A stretch of DNA of 64,000 bases, from NCBI GenBank assembly GCA_023079485.1, contig CM041104.1, positions 2,233,676-2,297,675 on the forward strand. Direction: 5' to 3'. The DNA is from Archilochus colubris. Its lineage: Eukaryota; Chordata; Aves; Apodiformes; Trochilidae. The notes below the pieces were generated by a model, which saw only the letters and a list, made by a program, of their open reading frames with translations, ran no database searches and was not told the DNA's origin. Below, one piece after another: positions 45,939 through 59,427 of the stretch; position 1 is the first letter of the stretch, and the number at the start of each line of letters is the position of its first letter. Position numbers and translations under genes: made by a program.

Positions 45939-46823
45939 GGGTGAGCTGTGGCTGGCCTGGGAATCAGGAGGGGATGAGCTGTGTCTGGATTGCCCCCAGC
46001 CCCTGGGCATCATGAAGCCAGAGCTCTAATCTCAGTTTTGGCCCAGAACCCTTGCACAGAGGCAGCCTCAGCACCAAAGTTGGGGCTTTAGCCCTGAGCT
46101 GGCAGCAAGGCATGAAAAGATTGTCCTTTTTGTTTGATCTCTCAACCTGAAGAGGTTGAGGTATCCTTCATGGGCTGCAGAGGTTCCAGGGCTGTTCTTA
46201 CCCTGCTCTCCAGGTGTGATTCCCATCACTGTGTGAGTAGGGCTGGGAGCAGAGACCAAAATGCTGCTGCAGGTATCCTGGGCATGGCTGGGGGTTGTTT
46301 GCACATCAGCTGTGTGGAGGAGGTGAACAGACACCTCTGCTTCTGCCAAAGGAGTTAAGCACTGCTCATTCACATCAGTGTGTGTGTGGGGGGAGGTTGG
46401 GGAAATGGGTCCAGGAGTGAGAGCTCTGGGGAGGGGAGGAGGGTGAAGTGACTCTGCATGCAGAAGCTTTGTGTTCAAATTTCTGGGGGCTGTTGCACTC
46501 GTATTACCAGAGAGGAGCAGTGGTGTAGATGTACAGCTGGTTAGTGGGAGGTGTCTCTCTAGGGAGCAACAATCAAAGCCTTAATTTGACTCAGAGATGC
46601 AAGGGAGATCTCACTGGGTCATATCTGGGGCTCATGCTATGAGATCTTGGGGTGTTTATATGGTATGGAGCAGAGGGACCTGGGGTGCAGTTATCCTCTA
46701 CAAAAGGGTTGAGAACTTGTTCATCTGGCCTTGCTGGGATTGTTAGGGGTGCTGTACCTGCTTTGTTCAGAAGATAGAAAACACTCCACAGTCCATTATT
46801 TAATCTTTAGAGAGAAAAAACTT

Positions 46824-46874
46824 AAAAAAAAAAAAAAAAAGAAAAAAAGAAAAAAAGAAAAAAAAGGAAAAAAA
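46824..46874. repeat. A-rich homopurine tract
   Basis: A17 followed by GAAAAAA-type units, homopurine for about 50 bp. Its near mirror symmetry could support triplex-type structure. Confidence 0.85.
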
Positions 46875-49033
46875 CCCCATGTGTACTTACCATGCTGTCT
46901 TCTGCCACTGGAGATGGAACCTGAGCAAACTGCCTTGTGGATCCCCAGGAATCTCCCTTCCTCAGCCAGCCCTGACCCTCACCTGGATTTGGGAGGCAGC
47001 TGGAGACCTGGAGTTCTGTCTGGAGTTGTGCTGCTTTGCCATGAGCCCCCTCAGGACGTGCTGGTGGTGGCAATACAGGCTCCTGAGTTCCAGCTGTGTG
47101 AGGGATTGTGGCATTTTCAGCTGATGGTTTCTAAAGTTGAGCAAGTGATGGGTGTTAAACAGCACAGTTAAAACACGAGAGGTGTCAGCAGCTGTGAAAC
47201 ATGGACTGAGCAGAGAATTGTGTCCAAGTGAAACTTTTCCTTCATCTAAGGGCTGCTATAAACACTATTTGTCTGCTGCTCTGCTTCCTTTGGTGTAAGC
47301 TGCCTCAAAAAATGAACTCTGCTGTGCTTCCAACAGAACTGGGGGCTTTCCTTGTTTTCATTTCTTTATCCTGTGGCTTCCTACTTCTCACCTTTCTTCT
47401 GCATAGAAGGGGATGATAAATATTTGAGATGAAAAAACCCCAAGTGGTTGGGAACAGCCATGTATTGATGTTCTCTGCATTGTCCTCTCCTGGTAGGCAG
47501 TCTCTGAGGATGGGGACAGAAGATGAATTCCATGCTTGATGGATTAAAATGAGACCATCTTTTTCTTCCTCTTAGGACTCCCTTGTTCACTCCAAAACAG
47601 CACATGGTTGCTTTGTGGGGTATCTAATTTGTTTTTTCCATTTCAAGGAAAATCCAGATTCTTTCTACTTTCTTTTGAGGGTCAAGCTTGGGTTATAAGG
47701 GAATGAGAGATTCTGCAGTGACTTCTCTCCTTCTCCACCCTCCGTAACATCTCCTGTGTGCAGCAGAGCCAAACTGCAGGGAGAAGAGGAGGGGACAACC
47801 CTCTTTATATATGTTTGAAGGTAAAAGTTACCAAGAATTGGGAAGGTCATGGAAAATGTATGTCCCTCATGTGCAGCTGCCCTGCATTTCCCACCAAATG
47901 ACCCTGTGCCTCCTGGCCAATGCTGATCCTCACTGAACACCTGCAGTGAGCCTTGCTGAAGGGCTGCCTCAACTTTAAAAGCGAATCTCTTCAGGAATTA
48001 GAGAAGGAATAATTTTTTCAGAGCAGTTTTATCTAGTAGTAAGGTTTGAAAAGTAATTAATATGGATTTGGGAAAAAAACACCACCCTGCAACAACTCAG
48101 AAAAGTGACTTTCCTTCTGAATGAAGATCAGATGCAAGGAGATAATCTCTCTTAGCCCCAGTGCCTCCAATGCTTTGGACCTATTTGTTGGAAACAATCA
48201 GTCCAATTTTATTGACTGCACACAATTCTTTTATATAGTAAGATTTAAATGCAAAGCATGTTTTAATAGAAATACTTTTATTACCTAGCACACATGAGGA
48301 ACTTGTAATTGGTAGCAAGCTGTTTGAAATGCTGATTTGTGCATTTTCATTCAGTTCCAGTTTTGTCCAGATACAGTTTGACACAAGTGAAAAATAAATT
48401 ATCATTTAGTAAATGGGAAAGGCATCACTTAGCATTTCTTAACATGGCAGAAAATTGGAAAAAATTCAGACTCTGAACGAATGCAGGTATTTGTATTTGC
48501 TTAAATTCATACAGATAAAGCATTGAATGTTCAGGCTAAGTTTAATTGCAGTTCATATTTTAATGATTTCTCACTAATAAGACCAAACCTTTCTGCTCAA
48601 GAGTCCCTCAAAAGTACAAACAGAAATATCACTGAGACCAGTGATGTTTTACTGATTTAAAATGTTTTTATGGAAAGCAATCCATCCCTGCTGAGGAGGC
48701 AGTAAAAGTCCTTTCCTTTATCCATGCAGAGCAGTGGTTCTGGACAGCCCTGGTGCCTCTGTGTGGTGTGGCAGGGGATGGGGCTTGGCCAGGCTGCTGT
48801 GGTCCCTGCTATTGAGCTGAAACTCAATGTTTTCTCCAGTTCCAGGAGAGAAAAGAGGGGTTACCAGCCCTTCTAAGGACAAACAGTGAGAAATAGATTC
48901 TCAAATGGAGCATGATAGCTTCTGGAGGAGTAAAATTCTCCCTGCATTGATAACAAACATTACAGCTCTTTCCAAAAACCAAAACCAAAAAAAAACCTAA
49001 AAACCCTTTGGTCAAGGATGTTGTGCCAAAGTT

Positions 49034-49218
49034 TTAGATTGGATGTTAGGAAAAAGGGTTTTCAGACATTGTAAGAGGCTGCTCAGGGAAGTGATGGAGT
49101 CACCATCTCTGGAGGGATTTAGGAGTCATTTAGATACAACACTTAGGGATCTGGTTTAGTTAAGGGCATGACTTGATCCTGGAGGTCTTTCCCAATCAAG
49201 ATGATTTTGTGACTTTGT
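49034..49218 (+). mobile_element. CR1 LINE 3'-end fragment, diverged
   Basis: CR1 landmarks are degraded but ordered: 'ttagattggatgttaggaaaaag', 'gtaagaggctgctcagggaagtgatggagtcaccatc', 'gagggatttagga', 'gacttgatcctggaggtctttcccaatc' and 'atgattttgtgac'. Substitution load is high, so this is an old copy. Confidence 0.85.
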
Positions 49219-49420
49219 GAAGGTGCCCATGAGTCCCTGATACAGGACCATGCAGCTGGTTTGGAGTCTCAGCTACTCTGCCTGGTTCAGTATTGTTCCA
49301 TCCTTATCTCATTTTTCTCTATTACCCTCTCCAGGTTATGTTTTGCTAGAACTTCCCATGTAGATGCATAACTGGAAGGTGGAAGGAAGCTAAAAACTGC
49401 TTTATCATTTCAACTTTGAT

Positions 49421-49475
49421 GCTTGGACTGAATGATCTTGAAGGTCCTTTCCAAACATAATGATTTGATGGTTCT
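49421..49475 (+). mobile_element. CR1 LINE terminal tail fragment
   Basis: Only the last 55 bp of a CR1 are recognisable: 'cttggactgaatgatcttgaaggtcctttcc' and a degraded 'atgatttgatggttct' end. It lies 200 bp from another CR1 tail but is a separate insertion, because both carry their own 3' end. Confidence 0.75.
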
Positions 49476-50822
49476 TATATCTGAGTGGGTTGTGGGTGAT
49501 TCTTTTCATTGCTCTGCTTCTGCTTTTCATTGTTTCTTCTTAACCTTCTTAGTTGGTGCCTTGGTTTCCCATCTCTGAATTGGGTACAGCCCAGTTTAAT
49601 CTTGCTGGAGGGCTGGGAGGCCAAAGCTGCTGAGGGTGAGAGGGGATGTGTTGGGTTTTATAGTGCTCTGGGGGTCTGGAGCTTTACCTGCTCCAGGTGT
49701 AGCTGTTGGGAACAGTTGCTCTTAAAGGAAGAAAATCTCTTCCTCAGTTCCAATGAAAGGAAGCACCTCCTGCTCTTTTGGAGACCTCTCTTTGGCATTG
49801 AGGGGAAAAACCTGGATGATATTTGCCCTGTCATCTCCTCTCCCCAACTCCTTTTCTGTGGGAGGGTCTTTTGGTCCTTACCTTCTAAAACACCAAGAAA
49901 AGTGGAAAATGAAGCTTGCTTTCACCCACCTCCCTCCCTCTTCAGGAATTGTTTCTGGAGGCTCCTCCTGCCTTAACAGCTTAATTCTAGTAAAAATTAC
50001 ATTCCCAAAACATGTTTATCACAAAATGCTATGCTTAATAAAATGTGTTGCACACCTTTAATAATTTAGTTACTTGTGACAACACTTAAAACTCTGTTAA
50101 AAATATTGCAAACTTGCTCTGGTGTTCTTGATGATGAAAAATGGATGTAATGGCAAACTGTGGAAGGTTTAAACTATATTTCAACTTTCCTTTGTATTTA
50201 AACCAGGGACCATCAATTTAAAATACCATTAAAAATGTGGGAAGATTGCACTGTTTTATATGTATCTGATATATTGTCCCATATATTTAAATTATTAATA
50301 TGCCATGCAGCCAACAGGAGTCTAAATTCTACCCAGCACAAGCTCTTGGGTGATCAGTATAGGAGAAGCTTGATAAGCTGGGGGGGAATGGAGATAAAGC
50401 TCAGCAGCTGAGTAATCTCTAAGCTTGAGTCTCCTCTGCCTTGCTCCACCTGGAGCCACTTACACCTGGGCTAAGTGGGGATAAAATGCTGCCAGGATGA
50501 ATTTTTCCCTGCCTGGCCCAGGAGTTTGTGTTTTACATCTGGTTTGTGTTTGCAGAGCATTTTCTGGGCTGTTGGAGCCTGGGCACTGCAGCAGGGAAGT
50601 CAGGTCAGAGGGCTGAAATCTGTGATGGGGTGGCTGGGAGCAGCAACAGCAGTGGCTTTAGCACAGAAAGAAAAAAAATCAACTGTAGGTAGCTGGAACT
50701 AGTGACCTGCTGAATGCAAAGCTGGGGGGAGGAGCTCTGCTGGGATGGGATGGTTGGGAAAAGATTATAAATTAACCAGAGGAGAGATACAGGCCAAAAC
50801 CCATAGATGTGGGTGTCAGACT
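49476..50822. other. Non-coding interval, no gene recognised
   Basis: The first half is ordinary mixed-composition sequence. From about 49980 to 50330 it is AT-rich with many TTTAAAT and ATTAAT words. No exon, promoter or further repeat was recognised. Confidence 0.5.
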
Positions 50823-50880
50823 TGTTGGACTGGGTGATCTTGAAGGTCTCTTCCAACCAAAGACATTCTGTGATTCTCTG
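50823..50880 (+). mobile_element. CR1 LINE terminal tail fragment
   Basis: A short CR1 end: 'tgttggactgggtgatcttgaaggtctcttccaacc', then 'acattctgtgattctctga'. The element is truncated to about 60 bp. Confidence 0.8.
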
Positions 50881-52849
50881 ACTTTGGGTCAGATGAAACA
50901 CACTGGAAATGTAGGAAAACCCCAAGTCCTTGCTCTGTACTAGCAGCTACTCACCTAAATTTTGTTTTCAGGGCAAAACTCATCCCAGGGTCATGAGCAA
51001 ATGGGGAATCTGATGCATGGTATAAATCTGGGCACCTTGGGCTATGCAATATAAAGGTCTAGCACAGCTTCCCAGGGCATGCAGCTCCCTGGTGGGTATC
51101 AGCAGAAGGAAAAGGGTTGAAAAAGCCCAAATATTTTGCACGTTCATGTGCAAGTCCAAAATAAATAATTTTTTTTTTCTTTCTCCAGACTGTGCCCTAC
51201 TGCTGTGGCTGTATCTGTGTTTTGGGACAAAAGAGATTAAATTAGGCAGAGAAAGTTTTCTTGGGATTTTAATATCAGGATTACCTACAAGATCAGGAGA
51301 GCATTATCTCTGCTTTACCAGAGTCTCTCTGGGAGTCCAGGCTTAGGGAAAACACTTATTTTAAGGAAACAGAGTTTTGTGAGGTGTGGGGTGGGAAAGG
51401 GATGTGTTGTGAAGGCCCTGAATACAGGCAAAATGCTCCATCCTCAGAATTTGTTTTTTTTAAAGAACCTGCAGGTCAAGGAGTTAAGAAAAAGAAAACT
51501 CCAGTGCATTAACTCAGTTTGGTTTTCCATGCTGTTCCTGGCAGTGCTGCTTTTGGAGACTTCCAGTTCAGTCCTTAGAGCACCTGGCCAGCTGATTTAT
51601 ATCTTCTCATGGGGGGGGAATTTATTCCTGGCCTGACACAAGTGGGTGATTGGCTTATGCCTTTGACACTGAAGATTTACAACACTGAGCCATTAGGCAA
51701 AACCTGCAGCTGTCTGTCTGCAGAGTTGGTTGCATCCTGATGTTGTCCAGGGGAGCAGGAGGATCCCAGTTTCTTCCCATCTTTCTCTGTTCTTTTATTT
51801 TTGTGCTGAGTGGTGATTCACACACCCTGCCCTTGGCTAACCCAGCTCTGTAAGTGCTCCTGGCTCCTCTGTTGTACCAAGAGCCCCTTTGTTCCTCCCA
51901 GGGCACCATCTGTAGGGGGTACTTTAGAGAAATCTAGGTGAGGTGAAAATTGGCAGCTTTTGCTCTGCATGCAAATGACAGATGCCTTGTTATTGGCTCA
52001 GAGATTTCATTTGGTTTTGGGAGGGGTGGTGGTGGAAAATGTCAGTGTTCTGTTTTTCTTTTGAAATGGACTCAGGTTGTGGTGGCTGTTATTTTATTTT
52101 CCATTTAGCACCATCTTCATTAGACCCTGGAATGAATCTCTCTGTATGGCAGAGGGAATTCATTGCCCTGCTCGCAGAGGCAGTATTTTCATGAGCCACT
52201 AATAGTGATGAGTGTAGTGCTGCCTTGCAAGGTTTTGTGGGGTTTTTTTCCTTTGAAGAAAAATAAAAACTGATAAAGAATAATAAAAGGAAGACAAAGC
52301 TCATCCTCTGGATGCAGTGCATGCCATGAGCCTCACCGGGCAGCCAGGCAGGCAGCTGGGTGCAGGGCAGAGGAGCTCAGGATGGTTCTTCCTCCCCCCT
52401 CTGAGTGGGAAATTTTTAGTGGTATCATTCTCCACTTTTGTTTGCTTGTCCTTTCCTCAGAGCTCAGTTGAGGGCTGTTCTGCTTTATGGACAGTTGGTT
52501 CCAGTGGTTTGTTCATCCTCAAGCTGACCGTAAATGTTCATTGCTTTATTTGTAGCAGATATGGAGAAGGATGTTTCCATCTCCCTTTCTGAGGCTGCAT
52601 TGCTCCAACTTGAGAATTTCTGCTCTTTTGCCTCTACAATATCTCTATACTGACTCCCAGGTCCTCTTTTTCTTTCCTCAATATTTCCTTCTTGGCTTCC
52701 TAACCCATCCACATCTGCAGTCAGGCTGTAGGTCCCCCAAAGCCTTTGCCTACCCTATGGCTCATCCTACTCTGCTTTCCTTGATGCTGGCACTGGTTTA
52801 TCTCAAGATGGTTCTTGGCTGATGGTCATGTGTTGAGTTTTTCTACCTA
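50881..52849. other. Non-coding interval, no gene recognised
   Basis: Ordinary mixed-composition sequence. No splice-bordered open frame, CpG cluster or repeat was identified. Confidence 0.5.
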
Positions 52850-53560
52850 AGTCTCTGCAGAGCCTTGCTGACCACAGCCAGCTTTTCCTGTGGAGCAGTT
52901 CTCTTGTTTTCAAACTGCTCCAAGTGCCCAGTGTCTCCTATTTTCTTGCAGCACTGCCCAGCTGATGTTGTTTCCAAACTTACTGTTTCTTCCAGGTCAG
53001 AAAGTAAAAATAGTGGTAACACTGGCCCAAGAGAAATCCTTACCCCATGCATGCATGTATGTTCCCCTATAAAAAAAGCTGCTTTCTGAGAGCTTTCCAC
53101 CTCAGGAATTACCACTGCAACGATCTCATGGGATTGCACTTCTGAAGCTTGCTTGAGACAATGTCATGTAAAATGATGTCCAAGTCCAAGACCTCCAAGC
53201 TTGAGGTTGTTGCAGACAAGAGCATCCACTTCTTCCATTCCATGACTGCTGCTGCCCTGTCAGAAAAATCTGAGATTGGTTTGATACTTCTTGACAAATC
53301 CATGTTGGCTGTTCCTTTCCACCTTGTTATCTCTTAGGTGCTTAGAAAGTGTTTACTTGAAGATTTGTTGCAATATTTTTTCTGGGAATTGAAGTTAAGC
53401 TGACTGGTCTGTAATTCCCTGCTATGTTTGCTGTTCTCTGCTCTTCTGGGACTTGCCACAGTCCCTGAGTTTTCAAAGATAAGAGCAAACAGCCCTCAGA
53501 TTGCCTCCACCACTTTAAGTACCTGGCAGTGAATCTCAGCAGACACAGCTGATTTGAAAA
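52850..53560 (-). mobile_element. Fossil CR1-type LINE, reverse transcriptase core
   Basis: Read on the minus strand, the RT landmarks appear in the correct order. At 53384-53419 is GNYRPVSLTSIP, the conserved block before the fingers/palm. Near 53285-53330 lies a decayed counterpart of the NSQHGFTKGKS block. At about 53135-53195 DIILHDIVSSKLQKC matches the FDTVSHDILVSKLRKCG part of palm motif A. Near 53010-53050 GVRISLGPVLP matches the GVPQGSVLGPVLF block. Frameshifts and stops break it throughout, so it is inactive. It derives from an internal part of the element, unlike the 3'-end copies elsewhere here, and is far older. Confidence 0.75.
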
Positions 53561-56500
53561 CGTGTGATTTATATAAATATCTTCTGGACTGTTGCTTCCC
53601 CCTTGTCCTCTGAATTGTTACCTTTTTGTCACAAGTAACAGTTGAAGTATCTGTACAAACATCTCCATTATTTTTAGTAGTGGAGCATTACCCTCTGCAG
53701 TGACAGCTCTGCTGAATAATGAGCTCTTCTTCTCTTTGTTGAGATATAACTAATTTGATTTAATTTTGTGTGTTACCAGGTTCCTTTACAGCAAATTTTA
53801 CAGCAATACACTTGACCTATGTTTTATTTTAGTCCCTAAATGCATTCCTTGCTCAGTTACACACTCCTTAGCCATTTGAATAATTTTCTGCAACCTGTGT
53901 TCTCCTGTACTTTCTGTGGTCCAGGATGTTTTCTATAATTTATTAGGTTTTGGTTTTTTGTTTTTTTTTTCTTTTAAGATACCAGGGCAGATGGGTCAGA
54001 GGGTGAGACCATTTTATGCTGGAGATGGTAGAAATTCCCTGATGTTCTACAATATCTGCTGTCCCCTGGCAGATCCCAGCAGCTGCTGGGTGGGGTACAT
54101 CAACCACAGCTCCTGGTGGACAGGGCCAGGGCAGCCAATGTGCTGTCATTCATAAATACCTTAACTTTCCAGGTGACAGCTTGTCTTTAAAACAGTCCAG
54201 AAGAATTTTCACTTTGGAACTGACACTTTAAATTCACTTTATCTTTGTCTTGTTTTACCATCAGTTTGTGACACCACATTAATAGTGAAGAGCAGATTTC
54301 ACTGATAATGGTTATACTATGACAACCTGTTCAGTAAATCAAACTGATGCTTTTCTTCCTTGCTCTGAGCATGGCTGGGATTTGGCTTGCTGAATGAAAC
54401 ATTAGATTTTGGTTTTTATCCTGTGTTTCAAAATGCCTCCCATCTAGGTTGCAATGAGATGGTTTGACAGCTTTCAAGTAGGGAGCACTTTGATCTGTGT
54501 GTCAACTTCCTTCAGCTCACTTCATTGGAACAAATAGATGTTTTGTTATATAGAGGTAGTTGATACCTATTGTCCCTGATATTTATTAAACAAACACTTG
54601 GGAGTGTTTAAACTTGTAGGGTCCATCATGGTAGAACTTGTCAGTCATAGTAACATGGTAGAAATTGTAGTGGATTTGTCATGGAAAGGAAAAAAACCCA
54701 AAACACTAGAGCTCTGTAGCACAAATGAAATAGAAATTCCACAATTCTGAAATGAAATTCTCATTTTGAGACAAGATGATGCCATCTCACTCCATACTTT
54801 TTCAATGGTAATTGACAGGAACATTTTTCAAGTAACTTCAGGTTTAGAAAAAGAGTAATTTTAACTGAAGGACACTTAGGTTACAACAAAAGGTTCTTGT
54901 CATGACTACCAGAAGGACAAGTGTGACCCCTGAAAGGCCAATTGGGTTCTAAGCATTGGACTGGGTTTGGAAATGTCTCTCTCCCCATTAATAATCTTGT
55001 CTCCTGCTTTATCTACTTGCAGGAAGAGCCTTTTTCTTCATGTAGGAGCCTTGCTGGTGAACCCAAAGCTGTAGCAGAGCCAAGCCTTGGGGCAAAACCA
55101 AGAAAGCTCAGACCACTGTGATCTTGCTGTCCTGTAAGTGATGGCACTGCCATTTCTACCCCAATGCTGGCCAGGTAAGGTTGCCAAAGTGTGAATATTG
55201 ACTGCAAGCTTCTCTCTGAGGAATCAGCCTCTGAAATGCTGCTGGTTGCTGCCTCCTGGGATCTCTCAATGGTTTTCTCAGGAGAAGCTTTGAGGTGGAG
55301 AGGAGCAAGATGAAGGTTTGGCATCTCTGGCTGAGATTTGGTGACACTGAGAGTTGGGGAAAGGGCAGCAGAGAAAGGTGACCAAGTTGGGATGTGTAGC
55401 CCACCTGAGTCCCTCCTGCCTGCACCATAATCAGTGATGGTCTGGCTTGCCCAAGGAGGTAGAACTGGGAAGGAAAATGGATGAACATAACACTCCAAAA
55501 TAAAGGAAAACTGCCCAAGCTCTAATTTTATGCCAAGGTAAAAAAGAAAAAAAGAGCCACCCCCTCATGTTCTATAAGGGCTAATGATCCTGTAATTAAT
55601 TAGTACTGTAGCAGTCTATTTTTACAAGACTGACTAAAAAGATGAGTACCCCAGACCAATTCTTTACCTCTACTTTTTGCCATTTTTATACTTTGCAGAA
55701 ATATCACTTCTGCCCCAGCCAGGTTTCTTGTGCCCTGCAGCATGTTTGGACCTTGTCTGAGTGTTTCTTTGCAAAAGATTTATGTGGGAAAATAGTGATT
55801 TGATAAAATCATATGTTTCTACATGTGCAGCATAGAGGAATGGTATTGATTTGACAGTTTAACTTTGCGGGGGAAAAAAAGGCAGCATTTTGGAAATTGA
55901 TTGGGTTTGAATGACAGGTTTTGATATTTTTAGTTTGAAATAGCATTTCAATTCAAAATACAGAAAAGACAGAGGGAGGAAAAGTCAAGAACCAAAACTG
56001 AAGAGAAACATGTCAGTTGATGAGATTTTTTTTCCTTCCATTTTGAGGAAGGTATTTCATAATTTCACTAAAGAAAGAACAGGTTTTTGTATTTCCATAC
56101 TGGAGGAAAAAAAAAAAGAACAAAAAAAGCTGGAGTTTCTCAGTGGCCAGTCCTATGCAGAATGTCTACCAAGAGCAAAAGAGCTGCAGCCATGAAGAAA
56201 AGCTCTGTTTCCACGGTGTAAAAACTTCATTCCCTTCACTTTTCATGCAGCCTGAATCCAGTCATGAAGAATGTTTATTCTGAGAAGTCATCAAGGTAGA
56301 GTCAGAGCTGGGGTGACCCTGGTGGCTGTTGTTGAGATGCTAAACACTCAGCTTTGGTCTGCAGGCTGTGAGCCTGCAGGATTAACAACTAGTGCACAAG
56401 TCTTCAGCTTTTAAAGCTTGGCACGGAGTGAGGTATTCTGGTGTTTGCATGGGAACAGAGATAGAGTAATGAGTGTGTGCAGCAGTGTTTGTCTGGAGTA

Positions 56501-59427
56501 ACTACTAAAAGCAGCATCAAGCTGCTAGACGTGTGCTGTGTTTCAGTTCTGCAGGATTTGGAAGGGTTGGGTGTAAGCAGTACTGCTGGTAGGTGTCTGC
56601 AGAGCCCAGGCTCAGGCTGGCTGGCTTTGTAAGCAAAATAATAATGGGACTGAGTCATTTCCAACTTGTTCATAGTCAAAGCCAAGCTGGATAAGCAAAG
56701 ACTCCTTTCAAAGATTTCCTTGGTGCAATGATGCCCTGTTCAGGATTGGGTAAATAGAGTTTTCCAGCCATATTCCAGTTAGCCTCTTAAAACAATTCCA
56801 CTCCTTCTCTGTGCTCTCACCTGTGGTGGAGAGACCACTTCTATTAATACTGATGCTCTTGGTGCCACAAGGCTTTCTCTGGGGCTGTTAAATGCTGCAC
56901 AGAACACAAGGCAGCAAAGAGCTCTCCCACAGGAGACAACAATTAGGAGCTGGCTTTAGTGACAGCTCCAGCCCAGGCTACTCCTGCAATTTGCTCACAA
57001 GAAGATGCAACCCCTCCAAATTCACTGCTGCTTTGAGGTGAAGCTGGGGACTCCAGGAAGGAAAGGATAGGACACAGGAGAAGGCTCATGGCTGAGGCTG
57101 CTGGACAAGCAGTGCTTGGACATGTTTGATGTGGGACATTGAGGACACTGAACTGCTGGGAGGCAAATTCACTCTTTGTACCTCTCTTCTGAAGTGTGTG
57201 ATGAAGTAAATCCTTTTGGTCTTGAGAAAAATGCTGAGGGATTGCTAGGCATCAGGAGGGTGTTCTGTCTCTAAAGGGTTTTGTATGCTATATATCTCCA
57301 AAGATATCCCAAATTCTTACCTGTGAAAGTCTATGCCTAAAGCCCTGAACTAGGGAATCTAAGTGCACATGAAGAGCTTCACACACAGGAGGACTCTTGT
57401 CCAGCTCAAGAACATCACTCATATTTTCAACATTTGTCCCCAACAAACTTCCTGTACTGAGACATAAACCTCAGGGAGGGCTTTGCTCAGGTTGCTTCTG
57501 GGGGAGCTGTGGGCAGTCGGGGTGCAGGCAGAGGGACTCCTGCTGCAGGGCATGGGCTGATGCAGGTTCATGGCTGCATTTCCCAGGGCAGATTGCCACC
57601 CCAATGCCTTTCACTTGATGAAAGGAACTCACCTGACTTAAGGCACTGGGGAGGGAGCAGATGTCTGCAAAGAATGAGACACCCCTCTTTCTTGCCTATC
57701 TAAAATTATGACCTCATTTTGAGTTGTGGTTTCACTGCTGTAACTAATTTTTTTTTTTAATTTCCAAACTCAAAAGTACAACAAAGGGGAAAGATGAAGT
57801 CTGAAATCCATTAAAAGCTTTTTATTCTGTGGACTTGTGAAATATCACATCACCTTGATGTTGTTTGTGTCTCAGTGGCTAAGCTGAATTCTAATTTTGC
57901 TCCAGTAGCTTTGCTAGCCAGCTATACCTTTCAGGCTCCTATCACACGGAAGATTAAAGAAATATCACCCAGATTTCATTTTTAATCTGTCTCACTTTAA
58001 ACAATTTATCCCTTTTGAGATACCTAATTACCCAGCCTCGTTTAGATAACCACATGATGTGTGTGTGTTACATCTACAACTGCAAACGGAGTATCTGATC
58101 CCTGTGGAATGATCCATCAGGGAATGAGGGTAATTAGTCTCTAACAAATACAAATTTGGAAACATCTGTGCAGATTTAAGCTTGGGGAGCAGGACTGGGG
58201 AGGAGGTTTCAGTAACAGGAAGAAAGTGAGAAAGCAGAACTCGAGGTACCAGGCAAACATTGCAATTAAATTAGACAGCTTGAGGAAATTAAATTGAGGG
58301 AAATTGGAGTGTCATATTTTTTGATCTGGATATCTGGTTGTTATGAGATTCTGAAGTGAGACAGTGAAGAAAATAGCAGCTCAGAAGTTTTAATATTTTT
58401 CCTGGTGACTCAGATTTTGTGATAATTAATGCAACTCCCATGGCAAAGAAAAATGCTGGGATTAATCTTAAATCAGCTGAACTCTCACAGCAGATTTTCT
58501 TCTCTGCTTCATCCTGTACAACCTTGTTTTTTGTTTTCTTAAGCCAAGTTACTCCTGCACAGACCCATCCTATTTTACAGGGTCAATCTTTGCTGAGCAA
58601 ATCTATTTGCAAGTGGATCAGCTTTCTTGTGTCTCAACATGATTAATTTAATTGCCCTCCAAGGTCTGCACTGGGAAACAGCTCAGCATATGTTAAAGTG
58701 CACAGTTGGGTATCACCAGCTACGAATGGATGCTTAAGGTATTAATGAAGGTCATTTCTGAGGCATCAATTTACAGATTTTGTTACACCTGCAAACAAAA
58801 AATTGTGCAAGATGCTTGAGTCGGTGCTCATGTAGTGATAAATAGGTCATGTGGTCCAATATGATTAAGGAATCTTTCTAAAAAATGTCTTCTTTCAGTT
58901 TCTAATTCAACTGAATATTAAGCCAGTTTGTAACACTGTTAGTTTAAGCATAGTTCTGGTACCCTCTTGTAAGCTAGAGGATCATAACCCAGAGTTCCTG
59001 GGCTCTTAAACTCTGGAGAGTGGATCAACACTTCATTAGCAGCACAATTAATTTCCCTGGAGTTGTTCCAGGCACCATGTCCCCAGCAGATTTAAATTCA
59101 GCAGTGAGAGCAAAGGGGGCCAAAGGCCTTTACACTCAGGCAGGTGACTTACTGCTTCATTTTTCATACTTACTCAAGTAGACAGCACTGTGCTGACAGT
59201 TAATACAGAAAATGGGACGTGTCCTCCTCCATGGAGACTGAGCAGGAGTGAGGAAGGATGAATTGCTGGAGGGAGCAGCCACCTCAGGAGAGCAGCAGAA
59301 CCTTCCTGTTGTTGGCACTGCACTGCAAACAAAGGCTCAAGAGAGAATTGGCAATTAGTACCCAAGGAGGTGCGAATTAGCTGTCCCTTTCTGAAATGAG
59401 CTTCCACTAGCTCCTTCCTGAACCTGA
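53561..59427. other. Non-coding interval, no gene recognised
   Basis: AT-leaning sequence. AT-rich blocks with homeodomain-like words lie at about 54540-54900, 55560-56000 and 57760-58140. A T10 run occurs near 57750 and A-rich runs near 56110. Splice-like donors near 55133 and 55175 have no acceptor with an open frame between. No interspersed repeat was recognised. Confidence 0.5.

Larger units (their letters stand above)
44694..49033. other. Non-coding interval, no gene recognised
   Basis: Mixed-composition DNA with two long A-rich tracts (45835-45938 and 46824-46874). An AT-rich block at 48180-48560 has the texture of a conserved non-coding element. No exon or promoter was identified. Confidence 0.5.
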
